35,002 bases of DNA from Silene noctiflora (GCA_009801015.1 VHZZ01000002.1:592828-627829); one strand, 5' to 3'; positions 9,602 through 20,817 are shown, numbered from the stretch's first letter. Numbers and translations: made by a program. The notes: a model not told the origin generated them from the letters alone.

Positions 9602-10003
9602 TATTTATAAATAATCAAACGGGACGGATACCTCATATATGACCGAATCATAGTTTACTCCTAAAATATTGTTGGTCATAGATCTAAATTGACAAGTTTG
9701 CCCTTGTATTTTACTTATTATTATTTAATTTAATAATAATAAAGTTTGACAATTTTGACTTATATTGAGAAGGAAAAAAGAGGAGTAGGGCCATAACATG
9801 TCCACGTCAGCACATGCATGCACGACAACCATGGTTGCTTCACGTGCATGGATCCTCCTCTTCTTCTTCTTAAGGTTTTCAATGTTTCGAACCCATGTAA
9901 ATGAGTCAAATTTAAATATTTTATTTATTCTAATTAATATGGTCAACTGTCCGTGGTGAGAATAATACCGTCTCTCGTGGTCGTAGAAAATCTTTGATAT
10001 TAT

Positions 10004-10296
10004 CAGTGGCGGACCTAGGAATTTAGTGTTTGGGGAGCACTAAAAATTTTTAACGCATTATTTACGCGCGTTTAAGACCAATATTTTTATATTTTAAAGT
10101 TTTTTTTCCTAAATTAGTTATTATATATAAGTAAAAGAATGAAAAAATAATGGTCTTATTGATATATTTTCTCAAAAATTAATATTTTCTATAAAATACT
10201 TTAAATTTTAAATATATGTAAAAATAATATCTCTTTTGTAGAAGGATAATGATACGGCGCCGTATCATTATCTTTTGTAGAATATAATATACTTTA
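10004..10296 (+). mobile_element. 3'-truncated hAT element, same family as 16533-16940
   Basis: It starts CAGTGGCGGACCTAGGAATT, a hAT-type terminus, and matches the reverse complement of 16680-16940 along its length, for example TTACGCGCGTTTAA. Similarity stops after TACTTTAGTA near 10296, so the other terminus is missing. It interrupts a Stowaway-like relic whose right end is near 10440. Confidence 0.7.
10245..10272. repeat. 28-bp perfect palindrome inside the hAT copy
   Basis: GATAATGATACGGC is followed directly by its exact reverse complement. TTTTGTAGA occurs on both sides, resembling a 9-bp target duplication. The sister hAT copy carries one arm-like segment but not the full palindrome. 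Confidence 0.9.
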
Positions 10297-10815
10297 GTAC
10301 TAAATACACAAACAAATGTAAGTGGTTCAATGATTTAGAATTTAACACCTTAATTGTAACTAAAGATATTCGCATTGCAAAACGTGACTCGATAAATGTG
10401 ATAAAGCAAATGTTACCTTTGGTTTGGATGAGAGGGAGTATAAATAAACTTGATTCATAATTTGCCTATATAGTTAGGTTTCTGTAAAATGGTTTTACGT
10501 TAATCTGATGAAACTATCTCAAAAGTTAGTCGTAATAATTAGCTAGGAAGATTTATTTTACGGCATTCGAGTTTATGACCGTCTTACACAATAATATTCG
10601 CAGCAAATAATTACATTTGAGGCTTAATTGACAAAAGAGTAAAAAAAAAAAAAGATCATTATTGTACGACTTATGACAACCCATACTCCGTTTTATGTTA
10701 TTGGAAAAAGGAGTTAGCGTCACCGAATGACGCCCTATCATTATCCTTAAATGTGATCAAAGAAACAGATTAATTAGAGTTGTTAGAGACTATTAGAAAG
10801 TTCTCCGTACAAAAA
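10297..10815. other. Intergenic repeat debris
   Basis: This holds the right end of a Stowaway-like relic (to about 10440, ending GAGAGGGAGTA). It also holds one end of a second MITE family near 10707-10747 (GCGTCACCGAATGACGC, then ATCATTATCC), which resembles the element at 22365. No gene is seen. Confidence 0.5.
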
Positions 10816-11150
10816 TACCCTATATACTAAAAGATTAACACATCTCTAAATTTCTCCGCTTAAATTTCCCGCCCAAGTATTATTCTATTAGACTATTTAT
10901 TTTCTAATTAGTTAGTGTGCACTTCTATTTTTACTATTAAACAATATTTATCTCCTAATTTATTTTATAACATCAGTTATTGTTTAACTTTTACACAAAA
11001 AAGACTAATAAAATATCTTCTTAAAATTATATATACAATTTTTCTACCCTTTTCAAAATGGAGGTAAACTACATTAGTTTAATTAATTGTCAAATTATCT
11101 AATATCAGTATCTAAAATACCGTGTATTTGCACGGGAGCTATACTATTAG
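10816..11150 (+). mobile_element. Short non-autonomous Helitron, relative of 1294-1611
   Basis: It shares CCTATATACTAAAAGATTAA at the 5' end and many inner blocks with the copy at 1294-1611. It ends with the hairpin CCGTGTATTTGCACGG (11120-11135). The last bases are degenerate and the CTAG end is not clear. Confidence 0.65.
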
Positions 11151-11277
11151 GAATATTAATTTTGCTTAAGCAATGGGCAAGTCATGTTTAGTTGTTTACG
11201 GAGTAATGATTAATATTATTAGGCAAATTAAATACATTTGCCTACTACAATACAATAGATACAAAATAGCAACCCAA

Positions 11278-11425
11278 ATAGGCAATTGGTTAAGACGGAT
11301 AGTGGTTTCTCACACAAATGCAAGTGGGAGGCAAGTGAGTGGGAAATGGATATACCCACTTACCTCTCACTTGCATTTGTGTAAGAAGTTTAAGACGAAT
11401 AGTGACCGTCTTAAGCAAGAGCTTC
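11278..11425 (+). mobile_element. Mutator-like MITE, subfamily C
   Basis: Inverted arms (TTAAGACGGATAGTGG and CGAATAGTGACCGTCTTAAG) enclose matching CACACAAATGCAAGTGGGAG blocks. The ends are worn and no target duplication is visible. Confidence 0.7.
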
Positions 11426-11586
11426 TGATTAGTTAGAGTGTCTAATGGAGCTACAAAAATAAAATAAAAGGGAATAAGTCAACATGTAAACCAGCTACGT
11501 TGCCTACGTAGTACGTACCCAATGACATCATAATTATAAATTACAACCATTTTGTAAATTTTGATTACACGAGTTTCCTATCTTAA

Positions 11587-11982
11587 GACCATCCCCAAGT
11601 AAGGTCACCAACTGGGTCGTGACCTTGTTGGGTCGTGCTAATGACTCATTAAACTAGGATTAAGAAGACGATTTTGGTGACCTTGAATAACTCGGTGTCA
11701 ATTTGTGACCTTGAGTTGAGACTTGGTGACCTTGAGTTGAGGTTGGTGACCCAACACATGTCATCATCTCATTTGGTAGTAATTAATAATTGAAAAAGTA
11801 TGAGAGTTTTTGGTGGAGTAAAAAATGTGAAAAATGATTGGAAAGTGAAAAATGATTGGGTTGGTGACCTAGGTCGTGACTTTCTGCTTGGGAGGGTGAA
11901 AGTGGGTCAAGATAAATAAGGTGGGATTAAGGACTAAAACGTTGGTGACTCAGTTAGCGTGACCTTCTGCTTGGGGTTGGTC
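11587..11982. mobile_element. PIF/Harbinger (Tourist-like) MITE
   Basis: Terminal repeats GACCATCCCCAAGTAAGGTC and the inverse of GACCTTCTGCTTGGGGTTGG are flanked by TAA on both sides (11584-11586 and 11983-11985). This 3-bp duplication is typical of PIF/Harbinger. The 396-bp body repeats TTGGTGACC and GACCTTGAGTTGAG and has no ORF. Confidence 0.85.
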
Positions 11983-12024
11983 TAATCGAAACCCAAAAAC
12001 AATATTCTTGCATGAAATTTAAAT

Positions 12025-12231
12025 CGGGAAGTGGCAAATAAGCCTCATACGTTTGGCAATATGTGCAAGTTAGCCCCATGTCTTTCTATAAGAGCAATTT
12101 AGCCTAATTAATTATGGTTGATGTGCAATTAAACCCAATAGAATATACTCCGGTAAATTTGCGCTAAATGAGACACATGGGGCTAATTTGCACATAATGC
12201 CAAATGTACGGGGCTTATTTGCTACTTCCCC
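12025..12231. mobile_element. Mutator-like MITE of a different family (GGGAAGTGGCAAATAAGCC)
   Basis: Terminal repeats GGGAAGTGGCAAATAAGCC and GGGGCTTATTTGCTACTTCC bound a 207-bp body. A perfect 11-bp duplication GAAATTTAAAT (12014-12024 and 12232-12242) flanks it. Longer inner inversion (AGTTAGCCCCATGT / ACATGGGGCTAATT) is also visible. Confidence 0.85.
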
Positions 12232-12264
12232 GAAATTTAAATTATATACGGAGTATAATATATA

Positions 12265-13174
12265 CTAGTATTGGTGTCTGGCTCCGCTCGAGCTACCTTT
12301 ATTTAATATTAAAATTTATGTTCAATTAAATAAAACTACATACGAGTTGCATAACTCATATATTTAACATTAATATATTTTTTTATGTCATATCTTAAAA
12401 TTACAATGAAATAAACTATGAGACAAATTCACTACTCCCGTTATTAATATTTTACTTAAATCGATTGGTTACCTCATCATTCCTATATACTTTCTTTTGT
12501 TGGTAATATTGTTACTTTTATTACATTCGTTATTACTACTATTACTTTCACTATTTCCGCCGTAATTATTGTTAACTAGTTATTATTACTTTCACTACTG
12601 TCACATTGATATTGATAATTTCACTACTCCCGTTGTTACTTCTATTAGTTTCACTACTCCCCCTTACTATTCAAATGAGTGATTACTATCATATTACTAT
12701 ATATTCAATGTTATTACAATTTTTTCACTACTAACATAATTATTTTTATTATTTATACATGCAATTTTAAGAGACTTATATATTTATATAAACATATTAC
12801 ATATATACATTAAATCAAATCGAAATAATTATGAAATATTATATTTTTTGAAAATCTACCTTGATTTATTTATCTTTTAATAGTTTCCAAAATATAACAT
12901 ACTTATATTATATTTGTCTATGTTAAATAATTAATATTCTTTATACTAATTAATACCATAAGTGGGACATGTTTATTTTACGGAAAATCACCATACTCCG
13001 GTGTTCTCTAAATTTATATTTCGGCCAAAACTATATAATATTTACATTAAAGTCACATCTTCAGGTCAATCACATAGCGCTATCAATTAAAACTATATAA
13101 TATAATTAAGTTATATATATTTATTTAATTTAATTACATAAAAGACCCTTGATTTCAGGAATATATACATAGTA
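12265..13174 (-). mobile_element. Non-autonomous Helitron, copy 1 of a tandem pair
   Basis: On the minus strand the element ends with a hairpin (around GGTAGCTCGAGCGGAGCC) and CTAG (12265-12268) before T. The body is an AT-rich array of TTACTTTCACTACT-like repeats. Its 5' end lacks a clear TC and abuts the CTAG of copy 2 at 13175. No coding capacity. Confidence 0.75.
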
Positions 13175-13398
13175 CTAGTATTGGTGTCCGGCTATGCCCG
13201 GGCTACCTCTACTTACCATTAAAATTTATTTTCAATTAAATAAAAACAACTTTAAAGTTGCATAACTAGTAAATTAATCTTTAATATATTTTTCTATGTC
13301 ATATCTTAAAATTACGATAAAATAAATTATGCTACAAATTTACTGGTCCCGCTATTAATTTTTTTCTTGAATCAATTAGTTAGCTAATTGTTCATGTA

Positions 13399-15609
13399 CT
13401 AGTATAGATCCCGCGTCACTGCGCGGTATATATAAATTTTTTTATTTTTTAGTTTATTATTTAAACTAGATTTTATGCCTGTGCGATGCACGGTTTTAAG
13501 ATAATGGCTTCTCAATATTGCGTAAATCTAAAAATACGGTAAATGAATTTATCTTAAATAAATTCATTCACAACCCAATGGTGACTCATTTACAATAGGT
13601 GAAGATATAGGAGATGATTTAGATATAAGTGTTTTGTTTAGACCGGTAATTCTGTTAAATATATGAAAGATATAAAATAACATAGTTTAACGTTACATTT
13701 AGAAAAATTTTATTTATTCCACTATCATTAAAATTCCTACCCTTCTTTTTTTTTCAACTATTGATGGATGCTGGTTTTGAATATTTGATGAGTCAAAATA
13801 TTGATTATAGTGAATGATAAATACACAAATGAAAAACTATACATGACAATGAATTTAATCAGAGAAGATCTTTAACTGGAAAAGCATCCTATGCTCTTTT
13901 TGTTGCGATCTATTTTTTATGTTCCTTTTGACATAAAGAAAAAGAATCCATTAAAGAAGAAAAACGTAAAAAAATTGAATGGAAATATATAAGGTAACAA
14001 ATAAAGGAGGGTTACGAATGAGTAGTAATACAAAGAACTACACAATTTAAATAAATACCAAAACTAAATTAAATATAAAAGATTATTGTTAATACTTCCA
14101 CAATCTTTTAAATTTATTATGGTGATCCGTGTGCAAAAAAAAAATGATTATTTTACATTAAAACATGACTAGTGTTTTTTAATAATTGCCGAAAACATTT
14201 CAGTAAAGCCTTCGAAAAACTAACCATGTTAATACCGCAAATTATAAAAAAAAAAATAGTTAGAAGACTATAAATACACGTAAAAAAAATAGTTCACTAT
14301 AGTAAAAAGTTGTGATTCCATGCTCCTACAAATAAAATAATAACGTTAAGATCTCATTGGTAAGCATTCGTCCATACACAACAATACAACATACAAAAAT
14401 AAGGTACTGCTTGTGAAGGAGTGATTACATACGATGGATCATGAATGATTATACCATAAATTCATAATAATGATAAATTGAAACGACGAATCCTTGCAAA
14501 ACAAAAAAAATAGTAAAAACATCAGGATATTAGAAAGAAAAAAAAAAAGAGTAACAAAAAAACTTATGTGCAAAATATTAATCTTTGGCTTATATAAACG
14601 TCAGCAATAATAATCATAACATTAATAAACACCTATAAGTTTATATCTTTATTTTAGTTAACTAATGAGATAAAAGTTTATAACAAATTTATTTATACAT
14701 ATAAAATATTATATAACAGATTAAGTTTTTGAAAATAAATAATTATCTATAAAATGTTAACTTTATCTTTTTGTTTTAGTTAACTAATGAGATAAAGTTT
14801 ATAACAAGTTTAATTTATACGTATAAAATACTGTATAATAGATTAAGTTTTTGAAAATAAATAATNNNNNNNNNNNNNNNNNNNNNNNNNNNNNNNNNNN
14901 NNNNNNNNNNNNNNNNNNNNNNNNNNNNNNNNNNNNNNNNNNNNNNNNNNNNNNNNNNNNNNNNNNNNNNNNNNNNNNNNNNNNNNNNNNNNNNNNNNNN
15001 NNNNNNNNNNNNNNNNNNNNNNNNNNNNNNNNNNNNNNNNNNNNNNNNNNNNNNNNNNNNNNNNNNNNNNNNNNNNNNNNNNNNNNNNNNNNNNNNNNNN
15101 NNNNNNNNNNNNNNNNNNNNNNNNNNNNNNNNNNNNNNNNNNNNNNNNNNNNNNNNNNNNNNNNNNNNNNNNNNNNNNNNNNNNNNNNNNNNNNNNNNNN
15201 NNNNNNNNNNNNNNNNNNNNNNNNNNNNNNNNNNNNNNNNNNNNNNNNNNNNNNNNNNNNNNNNNNNNNNNNNNNNNNNNNNNNNNNNNNNNNNNNNNNN
15301 NNNNNNNNNNNNNNNNNNNNNNNAAAAGATAATAGTTTATTAAAATAAAGTTTTAATTGTTTCCCTACTGAGTTGGATACATTTTGAAGGAAAATTAAGA
15401 GAATTTTTCTTCTCTTATTTATGGCATATAAATAAAAAGATGATTATATGATAGTTATAAAAAGATGATTTATTTATGAAATATAAATAAAAAGAAGATT
15501 ATGACATCAATTAATGAGAGTGGTGACCACTATTAGAAAGTGAATATTTAGGACGGGAAACTTGAGCGGGAAAAATTATAGCTTTGTTAATCTTTTAGTA
15601 AATAGATGA
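13399..15609 (-). mobile_element. Helitron nested in Helitron copy 2, containing the assembly gap
   Basis: On the minus strand the 5' end at 15609 reads TCATCTATTTACTAAAAGAT after an A. The 3' end has a GCGC-rich hairpin and CTAG (13399-13402) before T. About 2.2 kb including 458 N. At 13464 a second CTAG-plus-hairpin terminus (CCGTGC pairing with GCACAGG) suggests a further partial Helitron inside. No transposase coding is visible in the readable part. Confidence 0.75.
14866..15323. other. Assembly gap (458 N)
   Basis: A run of unknown bases inside the nested Helitron. Just before it, a block containing TTTTAGTTAACTAATGAGATAAA occurs twice (about 14651 and 14773), so an unresolved tandem repeat is the likely cause. 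The open frame called across the N run is an artefact. Confidence 0.98.
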
Positions 15610-16532
15610 TTTTTTTTTTTTTCTGTTAGTATTGTTACTTTTATTACAATTGCTATTACTACAGTTACTGTCACTACTCTCGCCGTAATTATTGTTACTT
15701 TCACTACTGTCACATGAATACTGATAATTTCATTACTCCGGTTATTGCTTCTATTACTTTCATTACTCTCCATGATAATATAGTTACTTTGACTATTCAG
15801 ATGAGTGATTACTAACATATTATTATATCCAATATAATGTTAGTACAATTACTTTCACTACTAAAATAATTACTTTTACTAATTAGTCACACAATATTAA
15901 GAGGTTATTTGTACCAAAAAAAAAATTATATTAAGAGGCTATATATTTATATAAATATATTACATATATGTATTATATCAAATCGAAATAATTAAAGAAT
16001 ATATATCTTTTGGAAATCTAGCTTTATTTATTTACCTTTTAATAGTTTCCAAAATATAACCTACTTATATTATATTTGTGTATGTTAAATAATTTTATTA
16101 TTATATGATGATACTAATTAATGAAATAAGTGGGACATGTTTATTTTAAGTAAAATCACCATATTTTGATATTCTCTAAATTTATATTTCAACAAAAACT
16201 ATATAATATTTACATTGAAATTCCTTGTCGGGTCAATCATACAGTGCTATCGATTAAAAACTATATAGTATGAGTATAATTAAGTTGTATGAATTTATTT
16301 AATTAAATTGAAGTCACTTAGTTTCAGGAAAATATATTATATAGTATTGATTGATTGATTGATAATTACCAGCTACGGCATTCACAATTTCATATATAGT
16401 TTTACAAACGTCTTTTATCTAATTAATACTCCATAAATAGTTTTACAAACGTCTTTTATCTATCAAAATGACTTGAAAATAACCATACAATCAAAGTTAT
16501 CAGTGAAAGTAAGAATATAATTGATTGGGTTG

Positions 16533-16940
16533 TAGGGGCGGACCTAGGGGGCCCCCATGAAGTCTCAGAAATAAATTTTTGTAGGTATTTAATGTAGACA
16601 CAAAATTATCATAGCACAGTCGGTAATTGTGTGAAATAGTTTCTGGAAGGTATGAGGTTCGATTTAATTTACTAAAGTATATTATATTCTACAAAGGATA
16701 ATGATACAAAATAAATATTATTTTTACATATATTTAAAATTTAAAGTATTTTATAGAAAATATTATTTTTTGAGAAAATATATCAATAGGACCATTTTTT
16801 TTCATTGTTTTACTTATATATAATAACTAATTTAGGAAAAAAAACTTTAAAACATAAAAATATTGGTTTTAAACGCGCGTAAATAACACGTTAAAAAATT
16901 TTAGAGCCCCCCAAACACAAAATTCCTAGGTCCATCACTG
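16533..16940 (-). mobile_element. hAT non-autonomous element, perfect 8-bp target duplication
   Basis: Ends TAGGGGCGGACCTAGG and CCTAGGTCCATCACTG are inverted repeats of hAT type. A perfect TTGGGTTG repeat flanks the 408-bp body (16525-16532 and 16941-16948). A truncated relative lies at 10004-10296. No coding frame. Confidence 0.88.
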
Positions 16941-16948
16941 TTGGGTTG

Positions 16949-17160
16949 GCTAATCAGCGATCATTAAATTACCTTAAAAAAATTAATCTCTTTTTAGACA
17001 ACTATATCTATCCTAAGTATAAAATAAATCAAATACTACCCCAACATTAGTAGCTCTTGTTTAAAACCTTTCACAACCTTCTATCTATTTTAACATTATT
17101 TAAATCGATTGTGTATACGCTTTTCATTTTATCATTCTCTAGGCATTATATACTACCCTA
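16949..17160. other. Short unclassified spacer
   Basis: AT-rich sequence between two hAT elements with nothing recognisable. Confidence 0.4.
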
Positions 17161-17552
17161 CTAGGTAGCACCAAAACGGATACGAACACTGACACAGACA
17201 CGACACGGACACGTGACACGGCATCCCATAAAATTTAGGACACGGGACACGTTATTTAAATTTAATAAAATATATATTTATAGTTAAAATTAACGTATCA
17301 TTTTATTTTTGTAAATGTATTTGATATTAAATTTAAATAATTGAAGCTGAAATTTGACTTTGATTATAATTTATTCTCATTTCCCACTCAAACCCGTCTT
17401 CTAATCAATCTTTTTCAGTCTTTCAACATCTCATTCCTCATTTATTGGTATCGACACATTTAGGCGTGTCCAGCGTGTGTCCGATGAGTGTCGTGTCCGA
17501 CACGGTGTCAGACACGGGACGACTGATTAGGAGGAGTGTCCGTGTTACCTAG
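17161..17552. mobile_element. hAT-like MITE rich in GACAC repeats, 8-bp target duplication
   Basis: Terminal repeats CTAGGTAGCAC and GTGTTACCTAG are inverted with one mismatch. The perfect 8-bp CTACCCTA lies on both sides (17153-17160 and 17553-17560). Subterminal regions are dense in GACACGG and its complement, often seen as transposase-binding repeats. Length is 392 bp. Confidence 0.85.
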
Positions 17553-17776
17553 CTACCCTATATACTTTGCCCTATGGTTTAAGACTGTTTTAAAGGAGCA
17601 TTTTTGTGATTAAGGTTAGATAATTGCAAGTGTAATGACGATGTAGGTCTTTCGTATTTGGGCTTGAGTTGATTTATTTGGGCCTGTCTTCTATAATTGT
17701 ATATCCAAATTGGTGGGCTCATACAAATTTGCCTTTTGCAGTTTCAAAGATGGCCCATAACTTTACTATATTTGCA

Positions 17777-17868
17777 ACAAAAACGTATTACTTGTGACGG
17801 ACATTATCCGTTAAAAGCTGAAAATGGATAGTGTCCATCTCACAATAAGGCAGGTGGAGGAGAAATTG
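17777..17868 (-). mobile_element. Truncated Mutator-like MITE
   Basis: It has the left arm of the group (CTTGTGACGGACATTATCCG, then AATGGATAGTGTCC) and the start of the core. The sequence then switches to GTTCAG-type repeats, so the rest is lost or displaced. Confidence 0.65.
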
Positions 17869-18135
17869 AGCTGAAACGGAACTTATTGGAGCTGAAACTT
17901 AAATGAACTGAACTTAATAGAGTTAAACTGAACTGAACTGAACTGAACTTATTGGAGCTGAATTGAATTGAAGTAAAAGTTAATTTGTGAAGAAAAGAGT
18001 TGAACTGAATGAAGCTGAAACGGAACTAAACTGAATAGATCTGAACTGAACTGAAATGAGTTAAAATTAAGTCAAAAAAACAGGGCTTTACTTCAGTTTA
18101 GTACAGCTCCATTAAATTCAATTCAGTTCACGTCT
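17869..18135 (-). repeat. AACTGAA-rich repeat, worn PIF-like element
   Basis: Dense AACTGAACTGAACTGAA and GAGCTGAAA motifs at the left and the inverse GTTCAG-type motifs at the right (to about 18135) resemble the elements at 21125-21980 and 34064-34266. Clear ends and a target duplication were not found. Confidence 0.6.
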
Positions 18136-18650
18136 ATACAATCATTATAAGTAGCCCAACTGAATAACTGATACATCGATGTTTGATTAGTGCACTGCTA
18201 ATAATGGCGTATTAGGTATTGCTAAGTTTAAACTTTTATATGGGTACTTAGGTGAAGTTTGAGGGGGATAGCAGGGGCCCTCGTCCCATACTGACGGATT
18301 AAATTTTCGAAATTTTTAGTTATAATTTCCGAATTTTTTTCGAGTGTATCTTATATCATTACCACTTCGCCTTCCCTAAAATGATTTTCCGATTTTCCAA
18401 TGGTGAAGTTAGATGTTTTATTTTTCACACTTATAATTTTCCAATTTATCTCTTAAGACACACAAAAAATATTAAACTCGTCAAAAAATATTCACTACAT
18501 TACATCGACCCACATTTCATCTCACAAAATACTATTCGTCGATTTTAAAATGAGTCTTGATTACTTAGTCTTAGCTTAAGACTATTAAATCGGAGTTTGA
18601 AACTCATGTTAAGACCCGGATAAACTTAGTCTTTAAGGTATTACCGAATA
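18136..18650. other. Gene-less stretch
   Basis: AT-rich sequence with no coding frame above 60 codons and no repeat family that I recognise. Confidence 0.45.
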
Positions 18651-18836
18651 CACAAATTCTCATTAAAGACGAGCACTGTCCGTCATAAGCTGACTAAGGA
18701 GAGTGTCCCTCTCACAATATGCAAGTGGCATTATCCACGGGGTGCTCCATTTCTCCCCCACTTGCCTTATTATGAAAAGGACACTATCCGTCTTCAGCTT
18801 ATGACGGATAGTGTCCATCACAAACAAGACCCTTTG
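18651..18836 (+). mobile_element. Mutator-like MITE, subfamily B
   Basis: A 186-bp element runs from CACAAATTCTCATTAAAGAC to ACAAACAAGACCCTTTG. Inner arms ACGAGCACTGTCCGTC and GACGGATAGTGTCCATC surround the CCACTTGCCTTATT core. Flanks TACCGAATA (18642-18650) and TATCAAATA (18837-18845) are a worn 9-bp duplication with two differences. Confidence 0.85.
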
Positions 18837-18938
18837 TATCAAATATCTAAAAATAGTCAAGGAGAAGTGCATCAATGATCTACAGATTGGTACTTCAATT
18901 CAAACAGCACAGTATACTTAGTCGACCCAAACTACATA

Positions 18939-19026
18939 CTCCCTCCGATCCACACCAATGGTAACATGGACCCACTTTTCTCACAAAAAGTGGGTCCATG
19001 TTACCATTGGTGTGGATCGGAGGGAG
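18939..19026. mobile_element. Stowaway MITE with identical arms
   Basis: An 88-bp element starting CTCCCTCCGATCCACACC and ending with its inverse, flanked by TA on both sides. The two arms of about 41 bp pair without mismatch around a loop of about 6 nt. The perfect arms suggest a recent insertion. A diverged sister lies at 23104-23194. Confidence 0.93.
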
Positions 19027-19171
19027 TACAATAATATAAGTGGTTGATATAATAGTCATAATAAATAAAGTGATAGTGACCAATTAATTTGCTCTATATA
19101 ATATCGACATAACATCGTCGGTCACATATGTTTTTTTTTTTTTTTTTTTTACGTAAGAAAATTATATTAAT

Positions 19172-19348
19172 CATTTTTTTTTTTTGTGTAAACCATCCGA
19201 TTTAATCCGGATTCGAGCCGGGTAGGACCACTAGGGCGGTAAAGCTCTCCCTCATGAGTTTCAACACTGCTGCGTTCTCAGGGCTCGAACACGAGACCTC
19301 TGGTTAAGCTAGAACAACCCCTTGCCAGTTGATCTAAGTGCTCATGGG
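19172..19348 (-). mobile_element. tRNA-derived SINE
   Basis: On the minus strand a tRNA-like head contains GTGTTCGAGCCCTG (Pol III B box) near 19285 and a weaker A-box-like TAGATCAACTGGC near 19330. The element ends in an A-rich tail (T run at 19173-19185, and another T run at 19130-19150). The target duplication is not clear, so the ends are approximate. Confidence 0.65.
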
Positions 19349-19524
19349 TTCATCTATAATAACATCAACCTGTTTCGTACTTTTGAAAGTTAAGTTAAGT
19401 TGAAGTAATCAATTTTCAAACTATCTCAACAGGGTTGGCTTGGGTGTCTAACAGAAGCAATAAAATCAATGACTTTGGTAGTTTTATAGAAGTAATATTA
19501 GCCATCACTATCTCCAAGAAATGA

Positions 19525-19712
19525 CAAAGCGTCTCCCTTGTGACGGGTCGGATCCGAAGACGGATAATGCCACTCACAAAACAAATAGGGGGACAAGGTG
19601 GGGGCACCCCCCACTTGCTTTCCTCTCTCCTCTATTTGGGCATTTTATCTCACAAAATGATACCCGTCTTCTCATTTGTGACGGAAGGTTCCGTCACAAA
19701 TGAGAATTTGCC
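19525..19712 (-). mobile_element. Mutator-like MITE, subfamily A, perfect 9-bp target duplication
   Basis: A 188-bp inverted sister of 7596-7782, from CAAAGCGTCTCCCTTGTGAC to ACAAATGAGAATTTGCC. AAGAAATGA flanks it at 19516-19524 and 19713-19721. Short open frames across it are chance products of the hairpin. Confidence 0.9.
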
Positions 19713-19895
19713 AAGAAATGAAGTTTTAAATAATCATTGTTAATAATATTTGAAAATAAGTACTGAGAATTAAATTAACAACACATATTATTAGCTTTAA
19801 TTACTAATTTTGAAAATCCTGAAGATGTAGCTGCTGGAATGCCTTAGAATTTCAAATTAGTATAAAGATAAAAGAGCCAATTTTCGACTTTCAAC

Positions 19896-20466
19896 TAGAG
19901 TTGGTAATTCGGGCCGTGGGCTGGCGGGCGGCACGGCTCCGGGGAAGGCACGACGAGTTTTTTGAGGCGGCACGGTCGTTCTTGAGGCGGGCTCCAACGC
20001 GATTTTCCTCGAATGTCTTTGCCTAGGCACAGCACGGCCCAGACACGAGTGAGTTTGGCACGAATCAGGCACGACGGGTCTGACATGGCACGACCCAAAA
20101 ATTGGCACGAAAGTACTAAAAATATAGCAATTATAAGACAAAACGTACTAAAAATATAGCAATTATAAAACAATTTATCATTTATTAAACAAAAAGTAGT
20201 AAAAATATACAATATCTTTTAAAAAAGTGAAATAAACTTAAGGCACACCGGCCCACATGCCATGCACGAACAGCCCATGGGCCAGACACGGCCCGGGCAC
20301 GAAATTGGGCGTGCCAAGAGCGGGCCGCGGCGGGGGTACGGGTGAGTGGGTCAGGCACGACACGGCACGACCAGCCCAATATCCGTGCCTGGGCCGGGCC
20401 AATTTTGGAGGAAAGCACGATAGGCCGGCACGCGGGCTGGCCCAACACGGCCCATTGTCAACTCTA
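19896..20466. mobile_element. GC-rich hAT-type element, perfect 8-bp target duplication
   Basis: Terminal repeats TAGAGTTGGTAATTCGGGCC and the inverse of GGCCCATTGTCAACTCTA are flanked by CTTTCAAC (19888-19895 and 20467-20474). The subterminal parts are full of GGCACGA/GGGCC repeats, giving a GC island in AT-rich DNA. The AT-rich centre holds about three copies of a unit with TACTAAAAATATAGCAATTA. The open frames on both strands reflect base composition, not genes. Confidence 0.88.
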
Positions 20467-20817
20467 CTTTCAACCAATCGTTTAAACAAATAAAAGTAAT
20501 ACGAGGCTAAAATCATTTTAGCTATAGTTAATTTAAACTCGAGATCTTCGATTAAAAAGTATATGGCCTCATGTATTGGAATTTGGATGTAAAACTACAT
20601 CTCGGATTTGGCTCAATCTAATCACATTTAATTAGTGTATTATATATCAAAATTACACTTTCTTTATGTCATACCGATTAAGGGGTATTATTTCTAAAAA
20701 TTAAGATAAAAACGTATCCATCTAATTCCAATTCAATCCTTTACCATCTCTAATTTTGGAACTTATTGTCATTAAATTTGGGTGACAATGAACCCTACAA
20801 GATGAGAATTAGATTAT

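Larger units (their letters stand above)
13175..16350 (-). mobile_element. Non-autonomous Helitron, copy 2, split by another Helitron
   Basis: This copy consists of 13175-13398 plus 15610-16350, about 965 bp, and matches copy 1 from end to end. Its minus-strand 3' end is a GCCCGGGC hairpin followed by CTAG (13175-13178). The 5' end at 16350 reads TCAATACTATATAATATA after an A. The two halves rejoin at the AT site where the inner Helitron is inserted. Confidence 0.78.

Noticed and set aside
14851-15348. Open frame of 165 codons
   Set aside because: It consists almost wholly of unknown bases in the assembly gap.
15576-15818. Minus-strand frame rich in Val, Thr and Ile
   Set aside because: It is a translation of TTACTTTCACTACT-like repeats in a Helitron.
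18895-19083. Minus-strand frame of 62 codons
   Set aside because: It runs through a Stowaway hairpin and has no motif.
19857-20516. Several overlapping open frames on both strands
   Set aside because: They follow the GC-rich repeats of a hAT element with a clear 8-bp duplication. The products are Arg/Pro-rich without any known motif.
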